A stretch of DNA of 5,359 bases from CAYXFZ01 sp964464385 (GTDB lineage Bacteria > Planctomycetota > UBA1135), in contig CAYXFZ010000117.1 in the NCBI GenBank assembly GCA_964464385.1, positions 1 through 5,359 on the forward strand. Reading direction: 5' to 3'. Within the stretch, counting starts at the first letter, position 1, and every line of letters starts with the position of its first letter. Made by a program: the position numbers and the translations under genes. Of this stretch, positions 1-5,359 are shown piece by piece. A model generated the notes under the pieces. That model was not told the origin of the DNA. It saw nothing but the letters and a program-made list of their open reading frames with translations, and searched no databases.

Positions 1-493
1 AAACTTTGAGGGCGTGGCCCCGGACCTCATTGCTTTTGGAAAGAAGTCCCAGCAATGCGGTGTTTTGGCAGGGCCCAAGGTGGACTTGGTCCCGGACAAT
101 GTCTTTGTGACCTCCAGCCGCATCAATTCCACATGGGGCGGCAATTTGGTGGACATGGTGCGCGCCACCCATATTCTGCGGGAAATCCAGGAACAGAATC
201 TGGGTGCCAACGCCTCTGCTCGCGGCCAACAATGGCTGAAGGGCATGCAGGAACAGGCCGCAAACTCTGCCGAATGGATGACCAACGTCCGTGCTCGCGG
301 CTTGGTCATGGCCTTTGATTTGCCCGATGGAGATCACAGGGGCCGACTCCTTTCCGCCATGGCGAATGAGAGTCTTCTCGGTTTGTCTTGCGGCGACCGC
401 ACGGTGCGCTTCCGTCCGCACTTGGCTGTGACTGCCAGTGACATCGAGGAATGTCTGCAACGAACGGCCTCGGCCGTGGCCTCGTTGGGTTAG
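1..493 (+). CDS. lat: L-lysine 6-transaminase, C-terminal part (5' end outside the window)
   Basis: This is a class III, PLP-dependent aminotransferase that moves the epsilon-amino group of L-lysine to 2-oxoglutarate, giving 2-aminoadipate 6-semialdehyde and glutamate; it is expected to be cytosolic. The frame is open from base 2 and ends at TAG 491-493, leaving about 163 of a usual 440-460 residues. The FGKKSQ motif carries the Schiff-base lysine, the first K at about 41-43 by comparison with mycobacterial Lat. The SRINSTWGGNLVDMVR block matches the Lat version of the class III STxGGN segment, with the Thr expected to contact the cofactor phosphate of the partner subunit. The RARGLVMAF and TVRFRPHLAV strands are the usual C-terminal domain signatures. 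The FGKKSQ-CGV and NSTWGGNL wording favours Lat over GABA or ornithine aminotransferases. The true start is outside the window; a GTG at 14 is an internal valine codon. Its stop overlaps the stop of the convergent gene. It appears intact as far as it can be seen. Confidence 0.92.
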   Translation, partial: NFEGVAPDLIAFGKKSQQCGVLAGPKVDLVPDNVFVTSSRINSTWGGNLVDMVRATHILREIQEQNLGANASARGQQWLKGMQEQAANSAEWMTNVRARGLVMAFDLPDGDHRGRLLSAMANESLLGLSCGDRTVRFRPHLAVTASDIEECLQRTASAVASLG

Positions 494-3400
494 TCTTCCT
501 CGGTCAAATTTGCTTTGGGTTGCAGGGCCTTCCAAATGGAAAGGATTGCCGCAGGCCCCTGATCCAAAAGAGCAATGCGCATGGATTCGCAGGCCTCTGT
601 TGCCTGCGCCGTGGTGGCGGACTTGGCGGCCTGATCCAAGTAGGAAAGAATGGCGGCGGCGTCACGGCCCCGCTCTGCTTGATCATGAGCCTTTTGTAGG
701 GCACGCCAAGACTTTTTGGTGTCGCGCATCAGGCGATTCTTCTCCAACTTGGCCAACTGGGCGCGGCAGAGTTCGCCCGTGGCAGTGCCCGGGAATATGA
801 ACACTCCCTGTTCCAAAAGTTTAGCTGCGGTCAAGGGAAATCCTGTCTCCAGAGCAATGGCAGAACGTCGCGGTAGATCCGCGCCAAGTGCTTCGATCCG
901 GTCGCTGAGGTTGCGGGCAGCCTGAACTTCTTGGGCCCAATTCGCCTCTAGATTTGCCAGTGGAGCTAGAGCCTTCATGGCCTCGCGGTGACGGCCACTT
1001 TCATGAAGCAGCTGACCCTTCACCAAGGCATTGACTTGTTCCTTTAGTTCTTGAAGGTGGCGTTGCTCGACTACGGTATCGAGAGCCCCATCCAGAAAGG
1101 TGTCATCGTCTCCTTCCTTCCAGCCTCGCCCGTTTTTGAGTCCAAGATCTCCCTCATAAGTCACCCGGCCATCCACGTCCAAAATTAGGACACGAGGCAA
1201 GCCAAACCCAGCAGCACCCAAATTGTAATCTTCGAATGCGGAGAATGTGGCTACTCCAAACCGCACTCCTGGCATGGGGTGATCCTTCAACCAAGCCTGG
1301 ATTGCTGCAGGGGAATCTTCAGCTGAGGCAACAACCACCATTGGGATTTCAAGGGCGGACCACTTTTGGACCAGTTGCGCGTAATAGGCGAAAGTGGGTT
1401 GGATTCTATCCTGGTTGATTGACCAGAAAGCAAGGACGGCTGGGCGGCCAATGAGTTCTGACAAAGTTGTCGGTTCGCCTTGTAGCCAAGATTGCATTTG
1501 CAGGGCCGGAGGGCGAATGCCCGAAAAGCTACCCGGAGCGCGAGGGATTTCCGCATTGGCTACTTTTTCCATGGCCAGTTCATGTTCAATCCGGGATGCC
1601 GGGTCGCGAGGATCGCGGGTCAAAATTCGGATTTCCCGGAAGGCTCCTTTGCCCAAGCCAGCAATCAGACCAAAGGTGCCGCGCATGCTTTGCAGGGAAG
1701 GCATTTCCATGGTGCGGATATAGGCGCCATCGAGCCACACATCCAGTTCCTTGCCGATGACATCAATCCGCAACTTGTGCCAGCCGGCGTCGAGGGGAAT
1801 CGCGCGGTGATCTCGGATTGTCCAAACGCCCCCTTGTTTGGTGGAAATGTCCAAGTAACCCGTGGGGTGAAGAAGAACCGCATGCATGTTTTGAGTGTCT
1901 TTTCGGCCAAGGCAAAGGCCGAGCAAGTTCGAATCCAAGCCAAACTGCATCTGCGCTTCCAAAGAGAAATCAGCTTCGAATGCCAAATCACAGGCTAATT
2001 CTTGGGTTTGGAAAGAGCCTCCTTGAGTTTCAATGGTGGGATCTGCTTCAATGGCAGCTTCAATTTGGTTGCCATAGGCGCGGAAGTTCTCGCCGCCTGA
2101 CCATCCTTCGAGATCCAGTTCGTTGTAGGCAATACGCCAGCGTGCCAAACTCTTGCCGCTGGCGCGAGCCACGTTGGTGTAAAGATCTAAGGCTTCAGGC
2201 AAAGAAAACTGACTGCTCAAGCGGCGGGCGGTTTCCAGAGCCATGGTCGGCAAAGCTTGGTCTCGATAACTACGAACAAGAGCCAATCCATCTTCACGGA
2301 GGCTTTCCCGGAGTTTGACTTGACGGCGGTACAGAGGATCCAGTTTTTCCACTTTGACGCCAGCGACTTCGTAGCGTTCGTCCCCCCCTGCAAGTCCGCG
2401 GATTTCCAATTCTCCACGGAATTGGCGGTAGAGCGAAAGGGCACGGTCTAATTCTTTGGCCTTTTCCAAGGAAACGGCCAATTTCCAGACGACTTCTGGG
2501 TCTTCGGACATATGAAGAAAAGCTTCCTCGTAAAAGGCGAGAGCTTGGTCTTCTTCCCCTCGCTCCGTTGCTAAATCCCCAAAGTCCAAGTTGGATTTTC
2601 CGGCCTTGGTTTTGCCATTTTGAATATCTCGCAACGCCAAAATCCAATCTTTCCATAAGTCATTCAGTGCGTCGATGTCCTGAACTGGAGAATCCTTGGC
2701 AGGAAGTAGGACCGTTTTCTCGAAATGTTCCACGGGGTCGCCGCGACCCGCAGCATTAGATAAATAGTAATCGTGCAAGGTATCCCGGTAGACTGGAAGC
2801 CCCGTATTCTCGTCGCGAAAGTTGTATAAGAAATAGACCACACCCCAAGTGGGGGCATACCAAGGGGGGCCCCAAGTGTAATCATTCTCAACAATGATGC
2901 GGAAGGTGGGGGCCCCCTCTGGAGTCGTCCAATTGCCCTCTGAATCGGGGGAGGCATCTCGGCCCTGGGCCATCCAGCCCTTTTCCATTCGCCCTGCAAG
3001 CGGAAAAAGTCGATGGTTCGCTACTTGATTCCAACGCACGGAACCGTTGGAGAGCAAGGTCGTTCCCTCGAAGAAGGAGGCGTAGGCTTCGTTGAGCCAG
3101 CCAGGCACTCCACCCTTCCCTGTGAGGCTGACGAATTGGTGAGCAGCTTCATGAAACAAGGTGCCATACATGTCGCGGACGCTTTCTTTTCCTGTCTGTC
3201 CTCCAATGAAAGTCTGGACGGTGCTTCCATTAAAAAAACCACCGGTCCAGTCGTTTTCCGGAAGACCATTTTCTTCTAAATACTCGTCCCGGCTTTGATA
3301 AATGTAGACGCCAATTTTCGGCGTGGGATCGCCGTCTTCTTTGAATTTAAAAAACTTCCGGTATGCGGCATTCATTTGCTCCATGGCAATGGGAGCAGTT

Positions 3401-4077
3401 TTGAAGACTAGATAGCCGGCATCCGTCTTGTAGCGATAGTTGGTAGTTTCTCCTTCGAAAGCAGTTTCCCAAGTGGAATGTTCTGCCTCCAATTCGGCAA
3501 CGGTTTCTGAGTCCAGGCCCTCAGTAGGGTCACCACCCCCGGCAAAGATGTCCTCAACTGCCACATCGGAACTACCCTTGCGGCGAATGTCTCGAATGGC
3601 CTTGCGAGCGTCTTCGTTCAGACGATCCACGGCCAAAACTGCCTGCAAAGTTTCCAAGGCGGAGTGTTGCCTGCCTCGTTTGCGGTGTTCCTTGGCCAGG
3701 GAGAGCATCCCCTTGACCCAAGTTGCGGAAAGTCCTCGCAAACGATCCGCCTGTGGGTCCATGCTCCGGAGATTCGTCAGAACCAATTCCCGTTCCTCGC
3801 GCAGGGCGCGGTTGGGTTTGTCTATGGCCTCGGCGATGGAGAGCCAGCGATGAAGGGAATAAACCGCTTCGTCCCGATCTTTCATGGCCAATGCAGCTTG
3901 ACTCAGGAGACGGAGGGCCCCCAAGTGGCGATCATCTCGCTCCAAAGCGCGTTCGATTTCACGCCGGGCCTTATCGGCGTCGCCTGCTTCCAAATGGTGG
4001 ACTGCCAAAGCCAATTGCTTGTCCAAGAAGGGATTGGTCGAGACTTGGGGAAGGGCCAGGAGGAGAGTCAGGAGCAT
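490..4077 (-). CDS. Large secreted TPR / DUF1570-like metallopeptidase / LamG-like / TlpA-like multidomain protein
   Basis: About 1195 residues from ATG 4077 to TAA 490-492; no gene name recognised. In order: a short hydrophobic leader (MLLTLLLALPQVS); TPR-like helices about 17-162; a gluzincin-like domain about 200-487; TPR-like helices about 496-554; a LamG/DUF1080-like beta-sandwich about 687-822 (GWHKLRIDVIGK, VWLDG, GAFREIRI); a TlpA/redoxin-like fold about 850-1007; and a helical tail. The peptidase domain has HEAAH at 309-313, a likely third zinc ligand Glu330 in the following WLNEAYASFFEG, and a YAPTWGVVYFL segment near 407, all as in DUF1570/peptidase-MA proteins. The thioredoxin-like part keeps FW (884-885) and a GLP with the probable cis-Pro961, but Gln889 and Ile892 replace the CxxC cysteines. 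By inference it is exported and either cleaves or binds envelope proteins; the substrate is unknown. ATG 4077 lies 10 bases inside the end of rlmN with no clear Shine-Dalgarno. ATG 4119 is an alternative, adding 14 residues with an Arg-Lys n-region that would suit a signal peptide better. The frame also stays open to a TTG at 4251, which is unlikely as it lies deep in rlmN. Confidence 0.85.
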   Translation of the reverse strand: MLLTLLLALPQVSTNPFLDKQLALAVHHLEAGDADKARREIERALERDDRHLGALRLLSQAALAMKDRDEAVYSLHRWLSIAEAIDKPNRALREERELVLTNLRSMDPQADRLRGLSATWVKGMLSLAKEHRKRGRQHSALETLQAVLAVDRLNEDARKAIRDIRRKGSSDVAVEDIFAGGGDPTEGLDSETVAELEAEHSTWETAFEGETTNYRYKTDAGYLVFKTAPIAMEQMNAAYRKFFKFKEDGDPTPKIGVYIYQSRDEYLEENGLPENDWTGGFFNGSTVQTFIGGQTGKESVRDMYGTLFHEAAHQFVSLTGKGGVPGWLNEAYASFFEGTTLLSNGSVRWNQVANHRLFPLAGRMEKGWMAQGRDASPDSEGNWTTPEGAPTFRIIVENDYTWGPPWYAPTWGVVYFLYNFRDENTGLPVYRDTLHDYYLSNAAGRGDPVEHFEKTVLLPAKDSPVQDIDALNDLWKDWILALRDIQNGKTKAGKSNLDFGDLATERGEEDQALAFYEEAFLHMSEDPEVVWKLAVSLEKAKELDRALSLYRQFRGELEIRGLAGGDERYEVAGVKVEKLDPLYRRQVKLRESLREDGLALVRSYRDQALPTMALETARRLSSQFSLPEALDLYTNVARASGKSLARWRIAYNELDLEGWSGGENFRAYGNQIEAAIEADPTIETQGGSFQTQELACDLAFEADFSLEAQMQFGLDSNLLGLCLGRKDTQNMHAVLLHPTGYLDISTKQGGVWTIRDHRAIPLDAGWHKLRIDVIGKELDVWLDGAYIRTMEMPSLQSMRGTFGLIAGLGKGAFREIRILTRDPRDPASRIEHELAMEKVANAEIPRAPGSFSGIRPPALQMQSWLQGEPTTLSELIGRPAVLAFWSINQDRIQPTFAYYAQLVQKWSALEIPMVVVASAEDSPAAIQAWLKDHPMPGVRFGVATFSAFEDYNLGAAGFGLPRVLILDVDGRVTYEGDLGLKNGRGWKEGDDDTFLDGALDTVVEQRHLQELKEQVNALVKGQLLHESGRHREAMKALAPLANLEANWAQEVQAARNLSDRIEALGADLPRRSAIALETGFPLTAAKLLEQGVFIFPGTATGELCRAQLAKLEKNRLMRDTKKSWRALQKAHDQAERGRDAAAILSYLDQAAKSATTAQATEACESMRIALLDQGPAAILSIWKALQPKANLTEED

Positions 4078-5054
4078 GAATTTTCGTTGGCTGTGGCTTG
4101 GCGGCGCAGCTGGCCACATGCGGCGTTGGCCTCGCCACCCAGCGAATGGCGCAAGGTGGTCGGGATTCCGCGGGCGGCCAAGACTTGTGCGAAGGTGTTG
4201 GCCACGGTTCGGGAAGGGGTCTCCCAGTCCATTTCCGTGACCGAATTCCAAGGAATGAGATTCACGTGACAGCGTCGGGAGTGCAAAAGATCAGCAAGCG
4301 CAGAAGCTTGACTGGGTGCGTCATTGACGCCGGCCAAAAGAACGTACTCCACAGTGTATTCCCGACCTCGCGCGGCAAAGAGAGCATCGGCCTCGGCTAG
4401 GGTTTCTGCGATCGTACGTTTGGCGACGCCGGGCACCAATTGATGCCGCAAGTCGTCTTCTGGGGCATGCAAAGAGAGGGCCAAGGTGATCGGCCGGCCC
4501 CATTCGGCCAAGCGGGCGAGGGCCCCCCGAGGGGCAACCGTAGAGAGGGTGATGCGCCGAGCAGAAAAACCCGCCCCATCCGGAAGTATCCAACTGTCCA
4601 GAGCTGCCAAGACCGCCTCCAGATTGTGGCCGGCATCGCCCATCCCCATGACCACCATGCGCTGAAAGGGGCCGTTGGTGCGTTGCAATTGCAACATTTG
4701 CTCCAAAATTTCGCCGGCAGAGAGGTTGCGTTCCAGACCCTCCAGACCACTGGCGCAGAAGGTGCACCGAACCGGACAGCCGACTTGGGTGCTGATGCAG
4801 ACCGTGCGGCCGCGCGTTCCCGGCATACTGACGGCCTCTACGGAAACGCCATCGGCAAAACGCAACAAAATTTTGGAGGCACCATCTGAGGAATCGGATT
4901 GTAAGAGCACATGAGAGCGCAAAAGCGGGCCGATTTTTTCATGCACAGATTGCCGTAACCCGGTAGGTAAATCGGTCAACGTTTGCCACTCCGTGGCGCC
5001 TCGCCGAAAAATCCACTGCGCTGCAGATCGGCCATGGAAGGCCTGGCCACCCAA
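4068..5054 (-). CDS. rlmN: Dual-specificity 23S rRNA (A2503-C2) / tRNA (A37-C2) methyltransferase RlmN
   Basis: This radical-SAM enzyme methylates C2 of adenine 2503 in 23S rRNA and A37 in some tRNAs, using a [4Fe-4S] cluster and a methyl-cysteine intermediate. Numbering from TTG 5054 (328 aa): the cluster motif is Cys93, Cys97 and Cys100 in GCPVRCTFC; Cys86 in TVCIS matches E. coli Cys118; Cys313 in NAACGQL matches the methyl-carrying E. coli Cys355. Other family blocks are LERNLSAGEI, SARRITLSTV, LALSLHAPEDDLR, EYVLLAGVND and HVNLIPWNSV. Two departures are visible: GMGDA (137-141) for the usual GMGEP, and SLGGEANAACGQL for the usual RGxDIxAACGQL. It ends at TGA 4068-4070, overlapping the next gene by 10 bases. 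The 5054 start is forced by an in-frame TGA at 5064-5066; homologous N-terminal sequence continues beyond it to GTG 5117 (349 codons in all, a normal family length). All catalytic cysteines lie downstream of the stop, so a protein restarted at TTG could still be active. Cfr is less likely: the sequence follows RlmN wording throughout. Confidence 0.9.
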   Translation of the reverse strand: MGGQAFHGRSAAQWIFRRGATEWQTLTDLPTGLRQSVHEKIGPLLRSHVLLQSDSSDGASKILLRFADGVSVEAVSMPGTRGRTVCISTQVGCPVRCTFCASGLEGLERNLSAGEILEQMLQLQRTNGPFQRMVVMGMGDAGHNLEAVLAALDSWILPDGAGFSARRITLSTVAPRGALARLAEWGRPITLALSLHAPEDDLRHQLVPGVAKRTIAETLAEADALFAARGREYTVEYVLLAGVNDAPSQASALADLLHSRRCHVNLIPWNSVTEMDWETPSRTVANTFAQVLAARGIPTTLRHSLGGEANAACGQLRRQATANENSCS

Positions 5055-5117
5055 GTTTTCAAATCACGCTGGCCACTCCTCGAGCGGGAGTTCGAGAGGA
5101 TGAAGGGTTTCGGTCAC
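5055..5117 (-). other. N-terminal end of rlmN cut off by an in-frame TGA
   Basis: Read in the rlmN frame from GTG 5115-5117, this stretch gives MTETLHPLELPLEEWPA, then TGA (5064-5066), then FEN, and runs straight into the LGGQAFHGR of the rlmN body. It lines up with the N-terminal helix of RlmN proteins, of the general form LxLEExxxWLxxLGxxxFRAxQ, with the TGA at the tryptophan position. The GTG overlaps the stop of the upstream DHH gene as GTGA, a common layout for translationally coupled genes. What is seen is the frame, the stop and the match to family wording. That this is the original start of rlmN is inferred. Either a single TGG-to-TGA change (real, or a base error in the assembly) or readthrough would explain it. 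The ribosome could also restart at TTG 5052-5054, four codons past the stop. Confidence 0.75.
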
Positions 5118-5359
5118 GAATGGGGTTCGGGAGAAGAGGTCGGGGCCGACACGGAGTCGAAAATTTCGCGTGCCCAAGCACTTGCAGTCTCTGAATCAGG
5201 GGGATTGCAGCCTCCGACATAAAGATGGCCGCCGCCGCCGTATTGCTTCATCAAGAGTCCAAGGTGGGGCCCGCCCTCAGGGCGATTCCAAGGATTGGCG
5301 GAAACGGTGATGTGTACTCCGGCCCGGGTCGGCATCAGAATGACGGAGTATTGGAGTTC
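5114..5359 (-). CDS. DHH/DHHA1-family phosphoesterase, C-terminal end (5' part outside the window)
   Basis: Eighty-one residues, open at the right edge and ending at TGA 5114-5116. The fragment holds the last part of a DHHA1 domain: a beta-strand pair (QYSVILMP, GVHITVSANPW) followed by YGGGGHLYVGGC, with GGGGH at 5225-5239. In DHH proteins such as nanoRNase/PAP phosphatase and RecJ relatives, the GGGGH loop binds the nucleotide or phosphate end of the substrate, while the metal-binding DHH motifs lie in the N-terminal domain, here outside the window. The exact substrate cannot be told. The NPWNRPEGGPHLG segment before GGGGH differs from the usual nanoRNase wording, where a shorter linker ending in IA-x-x-FGGGGH is typical, so this may be a separate DHH subfamily. 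The tail after the domain (APTSSPEPHS) looks disordered. Its stop overlaps the likely original GTG start of rlmN by 4 bases, suggesting co-transcription and coupled translation. Confidence 0.72.
   Translation of the reverse strand, partial: ELQYSVILMPTRAGVHITVSANPWNRPEGGPHLGLLMKQYGGGGHLYVGGCNPPDSETASAWAREIFDSVSAPTSSPEPHS

Noticed and set aside
464..477. Inverted repeat ACGGCC-TC-GGCCGT near the end of lat, as a terminator
   Set aside because: The loop is only two bases, no T-tract follows, and it lies inside coding sequence.
1492..1998. Open frame of about 168 codons on the + strand opposite the LamG/TlpA-like region
   Set aside because: It is antisense to clear domain sequence, with no recognisable motif or ribosome binding site.
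2908..2917. Palindrome GGGGGCCCCC as an operator
   Set aside because: It is inside the peptidase domain coding sequence, where Gly/Pro codons explain it, and no promoter is nearby.
4078..4251. Upstream extension of the large gene to TTG 4251
   Set aside because: It would overlap the conserved C-terminal core of rlmN by over 180 bases; the extra residues are the shadow of rlmN and precede a clear leader peptide.
3664..4269. Open frame of about 200 codons on the + strand opposite the large gene and rlmN
   Set aside because: It lies fully antisense to two well-supported genes, shows no family wording, and has the composition expected of a shadow frame.
5064..5066. UGA read as tryptophan genome-wide (genetic code 4-like)
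   Set aside because: TGA cleanly ends rlmN at 4068-4070 and the DHH gene at 5114-5116. Reading through the latter gives low-complexity, unfamily-like sequence before another TGA, and the Trp codons checked in the body of rlmN are TGG.

Overview
The window is almost entirely protein-coding. One gene enters from the left edge on the + strand. Three genes on the - strand read right to left as a tightly packed, overlapping cluster. No intergenic stretch is longer than a few bases, and I see no RNA gene, mobile element, CRISPR array or convincing terminator.

Layout: (1) positions 1-493, +, the C-terminal third of an L-lysine 6-transaminase (Lat), including its PLP-binding lysine. (2) positions 490-4077, -, a very large (about 1195 aa) secreted or envelope protein. 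It joins TPR helices, a DUF1570/peptidase-MA-like HEAAH metallopeptidase domain, more TPRs, a LamG/DUF1080-like beta-sandwich and a TlpA-like thioredoxin fold that has lost both catalytic cysteines. (3) positions 4068-5054, -, the radical-SAM 23S rRNA A2503 / tRNA A37 methyltransferase RlmN. (4) positions 5114-5359, -, the C-terminal end of a DHH/DHHA1-family phosphoesterase that runs off the right edge.

The most notable observation is at the start of rlmN. The reading frame continues upstream of the first usable start (TTG at 5054) with a sequence that matches the family's N-terminal helix and begins at a GTG overlapping the upstream stop (GTGA, 5114-5117). That stretch is interrupted by one in-frame TGA at 5064-5066, exactly where RlmN relatives commonly carry tryptophan. 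TGA ends two other genes here and all other Trp codons checked are TGG. A point nonsense change, a base error, readthrough or reinitiation at the nearby TTG is therefore more likely than a recoded genome.

Organism: the DUF1570-like peptidase, DUF1080-like and TlpA-like modules joined to TPRs in one exported protein, with Lat nearby, suggest a Planctomycetota-type bacterium of moderate GC. This is inference from domain style, not a phylogenetic result. The three - strand genes look like one transcription unit linked by 4- and 10-base overlaps. DHH phosphoesterase and RlmN both concern nucleotide or RNA metabolism. The large secreted protein and the convergent Lat gene have no obvious functional link to them.
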